Assembly: GCF_014649715.1 (NCBI RefSeq)
Contig: NZ_BMTO01000001.1
Span: 459,047 to 523,046, forward strand
DNA from: Streptomyces lateritius
GTDB lineage: Bacteria > Actinomycetota > Actinomycetes > Streptomycetales > Streptomycetaceae
Length of the DNA stretch: 64,000 nt
Direction: 5' to 3'
Below are positions 31,538 through 42,359 of this stretch, in pieces. The first letter of the stretch is position 1. Each line of letters begins with the position of its first letter. Below the pieces are notes generated by a model, which saw only the letters and a program-made list of their open reading frames with translations, was not told the origin of the DNA and searched no databases. The position numbers were made by a program, and so were the translations under genes.

Positions 31538-32252
31538 GAAGAATCCTTTCCCTGGCGCGGCCCCCTCGAGCTGAGGCGGTGCCGATGAAGCTGTAGCAAG
31601 AGGTGCCGTGGTGAATGCCGGGCCGTACTGGGATGACTGGTGATGCGGGTCGTGCAGTGGACGCGCCCGGCGGCGCGGTGACTGGCGGTGACTCTAAGCG
31701 CAGGTGGAGGAGGTGGGGAGCGGCGAGGTCAGGATGTGACTGTCTTGTTATCGCGAGGGGGAGAGGAGGTGGACAGCGGGTGGGCAAAATGGGGCATAAC
31801 GGTCAGCAATGAGGTGTTCACATAGTGAGAACGTGCAGTTCCGCTCAGGGGCTTGAGCCGATCTTGCACCTGTCGACACGGAATGGACGGTGTCCGAATA
31901 GCGGACAAGCGCTCAAATCTGAGCGGACGAAGCGCTGAGCCCGTCACTCCGCTTCCGGGTTGCGCGGGTGTTACGCACTGTTACGGCCGGGCGGGCGGGG
32001 CGCCCGGTCCCGCTTCCGCCGTCGCGCCCGCCCTCGCCCCTCGTGCCCGGTCCCGCCCTCGCCCTCGTCCCGCGTGCCCGGCTCCGCCCTTGCCGTCGCG
32101 CCCGCCCTCGCCCTCGCGTCGTAGGGCCGTTCGCCACGGGAAAGCCGCCGGCCAGGGCCGCGCGACAGGCGGTCCTGGCCGGCGTGTGCGGCGACAGTGC
32201 CCCGGGTGCCACGCTAGGGGAGGGTGGGGCGGAGGCACAACAGCCGCACCGT
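31538..32252. other. 715-bp non-coding region upstream of livK
   Basis: No credible gene is seen on either strand. The part near livK (31600-31960) is less GC-rich than its surroundings and probably holds the liv promoter, but I could not fix its hexamers. The part at 32018-32125 is a run of imperfect CCCGCCCTCGCC/CGTGCCCGG units. The right end abuts the stop of the minus-strand protease gene. Confidence 0.6.
32018..32125. repeat. Imperfect C-rich tandem units
   Basis: GTCGCGCCCGCCCTCGCCCC, GTGCCCGGTCCCGCCCTCGC, GTGCCCGGCTCCGCCCTTGC and another GTCGCGCCCGCCCTCGCCCT follow one another. The spacing is irregular, about 20-26 bp. It lies in the non-coding region and does not encode a recognisable protein. 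Confidence 0.6.
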
Positions 32253-33137
32253 TTACGGCAGTTGTGTGAACGGCTTCAGGAAGTCCCGGGCGCCGGGTGT
32301 GTCGAGGCGGTACACGACATTCGTGGCGTAACAGGGCGTGTCGCCCGTGATCGTGGTGGCGACCAGGGTCCGCTTCCCGTTCAGCGTGGCGAAGTTGGGA
32401 CCGCCCGAATCGCCGTAGCAGGCACCGCCGTTGCCCTGTGGCGCGCTCATGGAGAGCCGGATCCAGGCGTCGTTGAGCGCGTTGAACGTCACGGGCGCCT
32501 TCAGCCGGACACCGCCTCCCGGATGGGTGTGGCCGCCCGGGCCTCGCCGGGCCTCCTGGGTGCCGTAACCGGCGACGACGAAGGAGGTGTCGTTCAGCCC
32601 CTGCGGGCCGAGCGCCGAGAGCGCGCCCGCCTTGGGCAGCGCCGCCGGCGTGAAGGACCAGCGCTCCTTCAGCTTCGCGGCGGACAGCTGGACCACCGAG
32701 ATGTCGTGGTTGTCGGAGGCCGGGCCGGGATAGGCCGGGTGGTTGTGCGCGGTGCCCTCGACCGCCACGGCCCGTGCCACGGCGGACGGGTCGCCCGGGT
32801 GCTCGGCGGCCGCCTTGTCGAGGCCGCCCTGCACGTCCTGGTCGAGGGAGACGTAGAACCGCACGTTCTCCGGCCAGTCGGTGGTGCAGTGCGCCGCGGT
32901 CAGGAAGGTGTCCGCGTCGATCATGGTGCCGGAACAGACCCAGTCGACCCGGTCGGGCGTGCTCGGGTCGCCGTCGTTGTCCCAGGTCGCGACCAGCGCG
33001 CCGACCTCGGTGCGCTCGGGTGCGGGGGTCGCGTTGTACGAGTTGATCGCTGCGGACGGGATCGCGGTGGCGAGAACGGCAGCGCAGGCCGCGGCGGCGA
33101 CTGCGCTCGCCACGGTCGTGGTGCGTACGGCGGTCAA
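32253..33137 (-). CDS. Secreted trypsin-fold serine protease
   Basis: This 294-residue exported protein starts at TTG 33137, six bases after GAGGGG (minus strand). It has a signal peptide (ASAVAAAACAAVLATAIPSA) and a chymotrypsin-fold domain: FLTAAHCT (His), DNHDISVVQL (Asp) and ACYGDSGGP (Ser). The residue at the trypsin 189 position is Gly, not Asp, so it should not prefer Arg/Lys. The VCSGTMID and VVAGYGTQE blocks are also present. The natural substrate is unknown. It is alone, with a long non-coding region downstream. Confidence 0.87.
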   Translation of the reverse strand: MTAVRTTTVASAVAAAACAAVLATAIPSAAINSYNATPAPERTEVGALVATWDNDGDPSTPDRVDWVCSGTMIDADTFLTAAHCTTDWPENVRFYVSLDQDVQGGLDKAAAEHPGDPSAVARAVAVEGTAHNHPAYPGPASDNHDISVVQLSAAKLKERWSFTPAALPKAGALSALGPQGLNDTSFVVAGYGTQEARRGPGGHTHPGGGVRLKAPVTFNALNDAWIRLSMSAPQGNGGACYGDSGGPNFATLNGKRTLVATTITGDTPCYATNVVYRLDTPGARDFLKPFTQLP

Positions 33138-33267
33138 GAAGAACCCCTCGGTGTGTGAGTGGAACGGGTGTTCTCCTGTGGGGGAGGCCGCCAGTGAAGC
33201 GGGTGTCGCCCGGCGGGGCAAGAGGGTCCGGAGACATCGGTGTTGGGGACCGGGGCCGGGTACGACG

Positions 33268-33300
33268 GCGGCCCGGTACGGGGGAGCCGTACCGGGCCGC
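33268..33300 (-). terminator. Terminator after the thioesterase gene
   Basis: GCGGCCCGGTACGG (33268-33281) and CCGTACCGGGCCGC (33287-33300) form a 14-bp perfect stem with a GGGAG loop. It lies between the thioesterase stop and the protease start, both on the minus strand. Confidence 0.75.
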
Positions 33301-33324
33301 GCGTGTGGAGTGCGTCCTCGCCGT

Positions 33325-33378
33325 GATCCGCGAGGTACGTGGGATCCGTGAGGTGCGCGGGATCCGTGAGGTACGTGT
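33325..33378. repeat. Three 18-bp tandem repeats after the thioesterase stop
   Basis: The units are GATCCGCGAGGTACGTGG, GATCCGTGAGGTGCGCGG and GATCCGTGAGGTACGTGT, head to tail. They begin five bases past the thioesterase stop codon in the transcribed direction. Confidence 0.85.
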
Positions 33379-33382
33379 GCGG

Positions 33383-33892
33383 TCAGGCGCCCGCCGCCGT
33401 GCTCGTCCCGGCGTCCGGGACGTTCGCCGCGTCCTTCGCCGTGACCTCGCGGAGCATGCAGGTCAGCCGGGCCGTGCAGACCCGCTTGTCGTGCTCGTCG
33501 GTGATCACGATCTCGTACGTGGCCGTGGAGCGCCCGCGGTGGACGGGCGTCGCCACACCCGTCACCAGGCCGCTGCGGACCCCGCGGTGGTGGGTGCAGT
33601 TCAGGTCCACACCCACGGCGATCTTGGAGACGCCGCCGTGCAGCATCGAGCCGATCGAGCCGAGCGTCTCGGCGAGCACCGCGGACGCGCCGCCGTGCAG
33701 CAGTCCGTACGGCTGGGTGTTGCCCTCCACCGGCATCGTGCCGACGACCTTGTCCGCCGAGGCCTCGACGATCTGCACGCCCATCCGGTTGCCGAGGTGC
33801 CCGGCCGAGAAGAGAGCGGGAAGGTCCACGCCGAGTGCGGCGTACTCCTCGATGACTTCCGGCGGGAACTTCACGTGCTGCTGCTCACCCAT
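33383..33892 (-). CDS. Hotdog-fold thioesterase (PaaI family)
   Basis: This 169-residue protein has the PaaI-type motif YGLLHGGASAVLAETLGSIG with the His-Gly-Gly active-site turn, then VGVDLNCTHHRGVRSGLVTG and TYEIVITDEHDKRVCTARLT. The family hydrolyses acyl-CoA or aryl-CoA thioesters. I chose ATG 33892 (MGEQQHVKF) over the upstream ATG at 33931 because GGAG lies eight bases before it. It is transcribed toward a strong hairpin, and the molybdopterin oxidoreductase upstream ends 76 bp away. Confidence 0.85.
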   Translation of the reverse strand: MGEQQHVKFPPEVIEEYAALGVDLPALFSAGHLGNRMGVQIVEASADKVVGTMPVEGNTQPYGLLHGGASAVLAETLGSIGSMLHGGVSKIAVGVDLNCTHHRGVRSGLVTGVATPVHRGRSTATYEIVITDEHDKRVCTARLTCMLREVTAKDAANVPDAGTSTAAGA

Positions 33893-33967
33893 CGGCCCGG
33901 CTCCGTTCGTCTTCGTACGGCTGCTGATCAACAGATCCGCTGATCACTGATCCGCCTGAGCAAACGC

Positions 33968-36250
33968 TTAGGCGGGCTGTGATTGTTCCAGACGCACGAC
34001 GACGGACTTGCTGGCGGGGGTGTTGCTGACGTCCGCCGTGGACTCCAGCGGCACGAGGACGTTCGTCTCGGGGTAGTACGCCGCCGCGCAGCCGCGGGCC
34101 GTCGGGTAGTACACCACCCGGAAGCCGGGCGCCCGCCGCTCGCTGCCGTCCTTCCACTCGCTGACCAGGTCGGTGTACGCCCCGTCCGCCAGACCCAGCG
34201 CCGCCGCGTCCTGCGGGTGGACCAGCACGACGCGGCGGCCCCCCTTGATGCCGCGGTAGCGATCGTCGAGGCCGTAGATCGTGGTGTTGTACTGGTCGTG
34301 CGAGCGCAGGGTCTGCAGCAGCAGCCGGCCCTCCGGGACCTCCGGGTACTCGACGGGCGCGGCGGTGAAGTTGGCCTTGCCGGTGGCCGTGGGGAAGCGC
34401 CGCTCGTCACGCGGGGCGTGCGGGAGCGCGAAGCCGCCCGGGTTCGCGGCCAGCCGGGCGTTGAAGTCGTCGAATCCCGGTACCACGCGCGCGATGCGGT
34501 CGCGGATCGTGGCGTAGTCCTTCTCGAACTCCTCCCAGGGGGTGGCCGACCGGGCGCCGAGCACGGCCCGTGCCATCCGGGCCACGATCGCCGGCTCGGA
34601 GAGCAGGTGCGGGCTCGCGGGCGGCAGGTTGCCGCGCGAGGCGTGCACCAGGCCCATCGAGTCCTCCACCGTCACGAACTGCTTGCCGGAGGCCTGGACG
34701 TCCTTGTCGGTGCGCCCGAGCGTTGGCAGGATCAGAGCGCGCCTACCGGTGACCGCGTGCGAGCGGTTCAGTTTCGTCGAGACGTGGACGGTCAGCCGGG
34801 CGCGGCGCATCGCCGCCTCCGTGACCTCCGTGTCGGGCGTGGCTCCGACGAAGTTTCCGCCCATGGCGAAGAAGACCTTCGCCTCGCCGTCGCGCAGCGC
34901 CTGGATGGAGCGGACCACATCGAGGCCGTGGTGGCGCGGCGAGACGATCCCGAACTCCTTGTCCAGGGCGTCGAGGAAGGCGGGCGCGGGCCGCTCGAAG
35001 ATGCCCATCGTGCGGTCGCCCTGCACGTTGGAGTGGCCGCGGACCGGGCACACACCGGCGCCGGGGCGGCCGATGTTGCCGCGCAGGAGGAGGAAGTTGA
35101 CCACTTCGCGGATGGTCGGCACGGAGTGCTTGTGCTGGGTGAGTCCCATCGCCCAGCAGACGATGGTCCGCTGCGAGGCGAGGACCATCTCCAGGGCTCG
35201 CTCGATCTCGCCGCGGGTCAGGCCGGTCGCGGCGAGCGTCTCGTCCCAGTCGGCCGCCCGCGCGGCGGCCGTGAACTCCTCGTACCCGTGCGTGTGCTCC
35301 CGTACGAACTCCTCGTCGACGGCGCCTTCGGTGTCCAGGATCAGCTTGTTGAGCAGCCGGAAGAGGGCCTGGTCGCCGCCGATGCGGATCTGCAGAAAGA
35401 GGTCGGTGAGCGAGGCGCCCTTGAGCATGCCCTGCGGGGTCTGCGGGTTCTTGAACTTCTCCAGGCCGGCCTCGGGCAGCGGGTTGACCGAGATGATCCG
35501 CGCCCCCGCGGCCTTGGCCTTCTCCAGGGCGGAGAGCATCCGGGGGTGGTTCGTCCCCGGGTTCTGCCCGGCCACGATGATCAGGTCGGCCTGGTGGAGG
35601 TCCTCCAGGGAGACGCTGCCCTTGCCGATTCCGATGGTCTCGTTGAGTGCCGAACCGGACGACTCGTGGCACATGTTGGAGCAGTCCGGCAGATTGTTCG
35701 TACCGAACTCGCGGGCGAAGAGCTGGAGAAGGAACGCGGCCTCGTTGCTGGTCCGCCCCGAGGTGTAGAAGAGCGCCTCGTCGGGGGAGGAGAGGGCGCG
35801 CAGCTCCTCGGCGATGACCGCGAAGGCTCGCTCCCAGGTCACCGCCTCGTACCGCTCGGCGCCCTCCGGCAGATACATCGGCTGGGTGATGCGGCCCTGC
35901 TGCCCCAGCCAGTAGCCGCTGCGGTTCGCCAGGTCGGAGAGGGGATGGGCGGCGAAGAAGTCGGGTGTCACCCGGCGCAGCGTCGCCTCCTCGGCGACCG
36001 CCTTCGCCCCGTTCTCGCAGAACTCCGCCACATGCCGCTTGTCGGCCTCGGGCCAGGCGCAGCCGGGGCAGTCGAAGCCGTCCTTCTGATTGACCTTGAG
36101 CAGGGTCCGCGCGGTACGCCGCACGCCCATCTGTGCCTGCGCGATCTTGAGGGTGTGCCCGACGGCGGGGAGTCCGGCGGCCGCGTGCTGGGGCGGCGCG
36201 ACCTGCGGTGCGTCTTGGACCGGGTCGCCTGCGGGCGGCTTGCTGACCAT
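33968..36250 (-). CDS. FdhF/YdeP-type molybdopterin oxidoreductase
   Basis: This 760-residue protein is of the formate-dehydrogenase-alpha/YdeP family. The N-terminus has FDCPGCAWPEA, then FFAAHPLSDLANRSGYWLGQ, FYTSGRTSNEAAFLLQLFAR, DCSNMCHESSG, IIVAGQNPGTNHPRMLSALE and FAMGGNFVGATPDTEVTEAA. The C-terminal molybdopterin dinucleotide domain has LRSHDQYNTTIYGLDDRYRG. The usual N-terminal four-Cys 4Fe-4S motif is reduced to CPGC. No selenocysteine codon is seen in the active-site region. No NADH-binding or FdhD subunit is adjacent. Substrate unknown; acid-resistance or formate roles are proposed for relatives. Confidence 0.87.
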   Translation of the reverse strand: MVSKPPAGDPVQDAPQVAPPQHAAAGLPAVGHTLKIAQAQMGVRRTARTLLKVNQKDGFDCPGCAWPEADKRHVAEFCENGAKAVAEEATLRRVTPDFFAAHPLSDLANRSGYWLGQQGRITQPMYLPEGAERYEAVTWERAFAVIAEELRALSSPDEALFYTSGRTSNEAAFLLQLFAREFGTNNLPDCSNMCHESSGSALNETIGIGKGSVSLEDLHQADLIIVAGQNPGTNHPRMLSALEKAKAAGARIISVNPLPEAGLEKFKNPQTPQGMLKGASLTDLFLQIRIGGDQALFRLLNKLILDTEGAVDEEFVREHTHGYEEFTAAARAADWDETLAATGLTRGEIERALEMVLASQRTIVCWAMGLTQHKHSVPTIREVVNFLLLRGNIGRPGAGVCPVRGHSNVQGDRTMGIFERPAPAFLDALDKEFGIVSPRHHGLDVVRSIQALRDGEAKVFFAMGGNFVGATPDTEVTEAAMRRARLTVHVSTKLNRSHAVTGRRALILPTLGRTDKDVQASGKQFVTVEDSMGLVHASRGNLPPASPHLLSEPAIVARMARAVLGARSATPWEEFEKDYATIRDRIARVVPGFDDFNARLAANPGGFALPHAPRDERRFPTATGKANFTAAPVEYPEVPEGRLLLQTLRSHDQYNTTIYGLDDRYRGIKGGRRVVLVHPQDAAALGLADGAYTDLVSEWKDGSERRAPGFRVVYYPTARGCAAAYYPETNVLVPLESTADVSNTPASKSVVVRLEQSQPA

Positions 36251-36374
36251 CGCGCTCTCCCTTGAGCGGTAATCCTGTGGCGTACGTCTTCGATCCTGTC
36301 ACGGACCACCGACAGCGGGTGCCCGCAACCGGGCGTGGACGGGATTGTCAGCGGTCCGTGGCAGGATCGTGTGC

Positions 36375-39083
36375 GTGGCCGAGACAGCATCGAAGAAGAC
36401 CGAAGAAAACCGTCCCCGCCTGCTCCTCATGGACGGGCACTCCCTCGCGTACCGGGCGTTCTTCGCGCTGCCCGCGGAGAACTTCACGACCGCGAGCGGA
36501 CAGACGACGAACGCGATCTACGGCTTCGCGTCGATGCTGGCGAACACGCTGCGCGACGAGGCGCCCACGCACTTCGCCGTCGCGTTCGACGTGTCCCGCA
36601 AGACCTGGCGCTCGGCGGACTTCCCCGAGTACAAGGCGAACCGTTCGAAGACCCCGGACGAGTTCAAGGGGCAGGTCGAGCTGATCGGCGAGCTGCTCGA
36701 CACGATGAACGCGGTGCGGTTCGCGGTGGACGGCTTCGAGGCCGACGACATCATCGCCACGCTCGCCACCCAGGCCGAGGCGGCCGGCTTCGACGTCCTG
36801 ATCGTCACCGGCGACCGCGACTCCTTCCAGCTGGTCACCGACCACGTGACGGTGCTGTACCCGACCAAGGGTGTCTCCGAGCTGACGCGCTTCACCCCGG
36901 AGAAGGTCCAGGAGAAGTACGGTCTGACCCCCTCGCAGTACCCCGACTTCGCGGCCCTGCGGGGCGACCCGTCCGACAACCTGCCGGGCATCCCCGGTGT
37001 CGGGGAGAAGACGGCCACGAAGTGGATCAACCAGTTCGGGTCGTTCGCGGAGCTGGTCGAGCGCGCCGACGAGGTCAAGGGCAAGGTCGGCCAGGCCCTG
37101 CGCGACCACCTGGAGTCGGTGAAGATGAACCGCCACCTCACCGAGCTGGTGAGGGACGTCGAGCTGCCCCGGAGCGTCGCGGACCTGGAGCGCGCACCGT
37201 ACGACAGGACGGCCCTCAAGGGTTTCCTGGAGATCCTGGAGATCCGCAATCCGAGCCTGCGGGAGCGCCTGCTCGCCGTGGACCCCGGCGCGCAGGAGGA
37301 CGAGGCCCCGGCTCCCGAAGCGGGCGTCGAGCTGGACGGCACGGTCCTGGGCGCGGGTGAGCTGGCCTCGTGGCTGGAGCAGCACGGCGGACAGCCGCTC
37401 GGTGTCGCCACCGTCGCCACCTGGGCGCTGGGCGTCGGCAACGTCAGCGAGGTGGCCCTCGCGGCGGCCGACGGCAAGGCCGCATGGTTCGACACGACGC
37501 GGCTCGACGAGGCCGACGAGCGGGCCTTCGCCGGCTGGCTCGGCGACCCGGCCCGGCCGAAGGTGATGCACAACGCCAAGGACGCGCTGCGGGTCTTCCC
37601 CGAGCACGGCTGGCACATCGAGGGCATCACGATGGACACCGCCCTCGCCGCCTACCTGGTCAAGCCGGGCCGCCGCTCCTTCGCCCTGGACGCGCTCTCC
37701 GTCGAGTACCTCCACCGCGAGCTGGCCCCCGCCGCGGCCGACGGTCAGCTGGCCTTCGGCGCCGACGAGCACGCCGAGGCCGACGCGCTGATGGCTCAGG
37801 CCCGCGCCGTCCTCGACCTCGGCGACGCCTTCGGCGACAAGCTGGCCGAGGTGGGTGCGACCGAGCTGCTGCACGACGTGGAACTGCCCACGTCGCTGCT
37901 GCTGGCCCGGATGGAGCGGCACGGCATCGCCGCCGACCGCGCCCATCTCGAGGCCATGGAGCAGCAGTTCGCCGGCGCGGTGCAGCAGGCGGTGAAGGAG
38001 GCGCACGCCTCGGTCGGCCACGAGTTCAACCTCGGCTCGCCCAAGCAGCTCCAGGAGGTGTTCTTCGGTGAGCTGAACCTGCCGAAGACGAAGAAGACCA
38101 AGACCGGCTACACCACGGACGCGGACGCGCTGGCCTGGCTGGCCGGCCAGACCGAGCACGAGCTGCCGGTGATCATGCTCCGCCACCGCGAGCAGGCCCG
38201 GCTGCGTTCCACGGTCGAGGGCCTGATCAAGACGATCGCCGCCGACGGCCGCATCCACACCACCTTCAGCCAGACCGTGGCCGCGACCGGGCGACTGTCG
38301 TCCACCGACCCCAATCTGCAGAACGTGCCGGTCCGCACCGACGAGGGCCGGGCCATCCGCCATGGCTTCGTCGTCGGCGAGGGCTTCGACGCCCTGATGA
38401 CGGCGGACTACAGCCAGATCGAGCTGCGGGTGATGGCCCACCTCTCCGAGGACGAGGGCCTCATCGAGGCGTTCACCTCCGGCGAGGACCTGCACACCAC
38501 CGTCGCCTCCCAGGTCTTCGGCGTGGAGCGGTCCGCCGTCGACGCGGAGATGCGGCGCAAGATCAAGGCCATGTCCTACGGTCTGGCGTACGGCCTGTCC
38601 GCCTTCGGTCTCTCCCAGCAGCTGAACATCGAGGCGGGCGAGGCGCGCGCCCTGATGGACACGTACTTCGAGCGCTTCGGCGGGGTACGGGACTATCTGC
38701 GCCGGGTCGTCGACGAGGCCCGCGCGACCGGCTACACCGAGACGATGCTCGGCCGCCGCCGCTACCTCCCGGACCTGAACAGCGACAACCGCCAGCGCCG
38801 CGAGGCGGCCGAGCGGATGGCGCTGAACGCCCCGATCCAGGGCACGGCCGCGGACATCGTGAAGGTCGCCATGCTGAACGTCGACCGGGCCCTGCGGGAC
38901 GCCGGACTCGCCTCCCGCATGCTCCTCCAGGTCCACGACGAAATCGTCCTGGAACTGGTCCCGGGCGAGCGCGAGCGGGTCGAGGCTCTCGTCCGCCAGG
39001 AGATGTCCTCCGCGGTCACCCTCCGCGCCCCGCTCGACGTCTCGATCGGCGTCGGTCCGGACTGGGAGTCGGCGGCACACTGA
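36375..39083 (+). CDS. polA: DNA polymerase I
   Basis: This 902-residue enzyme has an N-terminal 5'-3' exonuclease (LLLMDGHSLAYRAFFALPAE, FEADDIIATLA, VTGDRDSFQLV, IPGVGEKTATKW) and a polymerase domain. Motif A is MTADYSQIELRVMAHL, motif B is RRKIKAMSYGLAYGLSAFG, motif C is QVHDEIVLEL. The central exonuclease-like domain lacks the DxE motif where VATVATWALG stands and has no motif III YxxxD, although HNAKDALRVF survives, so proofreading is probably absent. Two GTG starts (36369, 36375) are possible; the second has the better distance from AGGA. It repairs DNA and processes Okazaki fragments. Confidence 0.97.
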   Translation: MAETASKKTEENRPRLLLMDGHSLAYRAFFALPAENFTTASGQTTNAIYGFASMLANTLRDEAPTHFAVAFDVSRKTWRSADFPEYKANRSKTPDEFKGQVELIGELLDTMNAVRFAVDGFEADDIIATLATQAEAAGFDVLIVTGDRDSFQLVTDHVTVLYPTKGVSELTRFTPEKVQEKYGLTPSQYPDFAALRGDPSDNLPGIPGVGEKTATKWINQFGSFAELVERADEVKGKVGQALRDHLESVKMNRHLTELVRDVELPRSVADLERAPYDRTALKGFLEILEIRNPSLRERLLAVDPGAQEDEAPAPEAGVELDGTVLGAGELASWLEQHGGQPLGVATVATWALGVGNVSEVALAAADGKAAWFDTTRLDEADERAFAGWLGDPARPKVMHNAKDALRVFPEHGWHIEGITMDTALAAYLVKPGRRSFALDALSVEYLHRELAPAAADGQLAFGADEHAEADALMAQARAVLDLGDAFGDKLAEVGATELLHDVELPTSLLLARMERHGIAADRAHLEAMEQQFAGAVQQAVKEAHASVGHEFNLGSPKQLQEVFFGELNLPKTKKTKTGYTTDADALAWLAGQTEHELPVIMLRHREQARLRSTVEGLIKTIAADGRIHTTFSQTVAATGRLSSTDPNLQNVPVRTDEGRAIRHGFVVGEGFDALMTADYSQIELRVMAHLSEDEGLIEAFTSGEDLHTTVASQVFGVERSAVDAEMRRKIKAMSYGLAYGLSAFGLSQQLNIEAGEARALMDTYFERFGGVRDYLRRVVDEARATGYTETMLGRRRYLPDLNSDNRQRREAAERMALNAPIQGTAADIVKVAMLNVDRALRDAGLASRMLLQVHDEIVLELVPGERERVEALVRQEMSSAVTLRAPLDVSIGVGPDWESAAH

Positions 39084-39087
39084 CGCG

Positions 39088-39126
39088 CCCCGGCCCCACC
39101 CCCGTCCGGGGGGGGTGGGGCCGGGG
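39088..39126. terminator. Bidirectional terminator after polA
   Basis: CCCCGGCCCCACCCCC (39088-39103) and GGGGGTGGGGCCGGGG (39111-39126) form a 16-bp perfect stem starting five bases past the polA stop. Convergent genes flank it. Confidence 0.85.
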
Positions 39127-39203
39127 CGGCGGGTGTCGGTGGGCCCGTTTCGGCCGGCTCGGGGGCGGGGAAGCGGCCTGCGGCTCCACGCCGGCCGGTG
39201 AGT

Positions 39204-40076
39204 TCAGCGAGATCCCGGGCGGGAGCGCACCGGCTCCCGATCCTCGGCCGGCGCCGGGGTACGGGCCGGCGCGGGAGGCGTCCTTCGCAGCCGCATCCCC
39301 GCCCCGTACAGCACCAGCCCCACGGCGAGCCCCGCGCCGCCCCCGAAGCACGCGGTCGGGATGATGTCCAGCGGTGTCTCGACGCGTCCCCAGTACGCGT
39401 ACCAGCGCAGGCAGCGATGCACGATCCCGGCCAGGACACAGACCCCGATCAGCCCGCCGGCCAGCCACCGCCCCCGCCGCCCAAGGACCGGGACCTCCGG
39501 CGGCGGTGACGCGGCCGCGGAGCTCGCGCTCAGCGCCCGTGCGGTGAACCACACCAGCAGGCCGAGCGCCAACGCCGAGCCGCCGTACTGCAGATAGAGA
39601 TAGACCGGGAAGCCGGCCACGATCTCCCCGAGCAGCGGCACGGCCCGCGTGCCCCAGCGGTCCAGGTGGGTGAAGGAGTCCCAGGCCACATGAGTCGTCG
39701 CCCCCACCACCGCGGAGAGGAAGAACCAGGCGGCCAGCGCGGGCGCGGGCCGCTCGCGCCAGGAGCGGCCGCGGACGAACCCGTACACCCGCCCCCGCCA
39801 TCGCGCTGGCAACAGGGCCACCAGTGGCTCACGCACCATCAGCCACACCGCCACCAGTGCCGCGGTGATCAGCACATCGACCGTCGCGATACCCACCGGA
39901 GAGTGGGTGACGTCGCCGAAGACCATCGCCTCCGGGATCGCGGTGGCCGCGAAGTAGGTCATGTCGGGCGAGAACGACCCCGCCACGAGCGCGGAGGCGA
40001 CCAGCGGCCCGCGCGCGGTGCCGTCCCTCCGGAGCGCCGGCAGCACCGCGGCGGCATGACTGAGCGTGAACGGCAT
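39204..40076 (-). CDS. DUF4184-family membrane protein
   Basis: This 290-residue integral membrane protein starts MPFTLSHAAAVLPALRR, the hallmark of DUF4184, with SFSPDMTYFA, GDVTHSPVG and TTHVAWDSFTHLDRWG following. His/Asp residues recur in the conserved loops, as in related metal-dependent membrane hydrolase-like families. Six or so hydrophobic segments are evident (VDVLITAALVAVWLMV, LAAWFFLSAVVGATTHVAW, ALALGLLVWFTARAL, GGLIGVCVLAGIVH, GLAVGLVLYGAGM). The tail is Pro/Ala/Arg-rich. The function is unknown. Confidence 0.8.
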   Translation of the reverse strand: MPFTLSHAAAVLPALRRDGTARGPLVASALVAGSFSPDMTYFAATAIPEAMVFGDVTHSPVGIATVDVLITAALVAVWLMVREPLVALLPARWRGRVYGFVRGRSWRERPAPALAAWFFLSAVVGATTHVAWDSFTHLDRWGTRAVPLLGEIVAGFPVYLYLQYGGSALALGLLVWFTARALSASSAAASPPPEVPVLGRRGRWLAGGLIGVCVLAGIVHRCLRWYAYWGRVETPLDIIPTACFGGGAGLAVGLVLYGAGMRLRRTPPAPARTPAPAEDREPVRSRPGSR

Positions 40077-40269
40077 GGAACTTCCCCCTCGAGAACCGGT
40101 CCGGCCCAGTATGCGCGAGTGATGTCGGCGGTACCGAGGGCGGCCAAGAGGTGACGAAAGCGTGAAAGACGGTCAGGGCTCGGTGTTCGCGGGCCCGTCG
40201 GTGTCATAGGGTCTCCTGAGTCCACGCGCGGGGAGCGCGAGTGCAGTCGACGGGGAGGGGACCATACGT

Positions 40270-42042
<1,773 letters not shown>

Positions 42043-42072
42043 CCCCGGTCCGCTCCGCGCTTGTTCTGCCCG

Positions 42073-42108
42073 CGCCGCCTCTCCGTCCTCCCGGACCGAG
42101 AGGCGGCG
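42073..42108 (+). terminator. Terminator after the lytic transglycosylase
   Basis: CGCCGCCTCTCCGTCC and GGACCGAGAGGCGGCG form a 16-bp stem with one internal mismatch and a TCCC loop, starting 30 bp past the stop. Confidence 0.75.
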
Positions 42109-42206
42109 TTCAGGGTTCTGCGTGCGACGTGTTCTCATCTCGCGGCCGCGTTGCTACGGTGCCCCCGCCCTGACGCAGCATCAGTTCGAGCACCGGGAGG
42201 CCGACC

Positions 42207-42347
42207 ATGCGCGCCCTCGTAGCCGCTGCCATCGGGATGGTCCCGGTCCTCCTCGTCATTCTGCTCTTCGCCCTCGTCGACCTGCCGCCAGACGGGCCCA
42301 CCTCGCCCCAGCCCCTCCTCACCGCCGACCCCGGCCCCCAGAAGTAG
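42207..42347 (+). CDS. 46-residue single-pass membrane peptide
   Basis: A short reading frame starts MRALVAAAIGMVPVLLVILL and continues FALVDLPPDGPTSPQPLLTA. One hydrophobic segment (residues 4-24) is followed by a Pro-rich polar tail. GGGAGG (42195-42200) lies six bases before the ATG. Its stop TAG overlaps the AGGAGGAG ribosome site of the DUF3068 gene, 12 bases downstream, so the two are one operon. I recall similarly sized peptides at this position in other Streptomyces. Codon third positions are GC-rich, as in its neighbours. The function is unknown. Confidence 0.7.
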   Translation: MRALVAAAIGMVPVLLVILLFALVDLPPDGPTSPQPLLTADPGPQK

Positions 42348-42359
42348 GAGGAGCCGTCC

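Noticed and set aside
33968..36250. Selenocysteine-containing formate dehydrogenase
   Set aside because: No in-frame TGA is present in the active-site region, and the sequence is closer to YdeP-type proteins.
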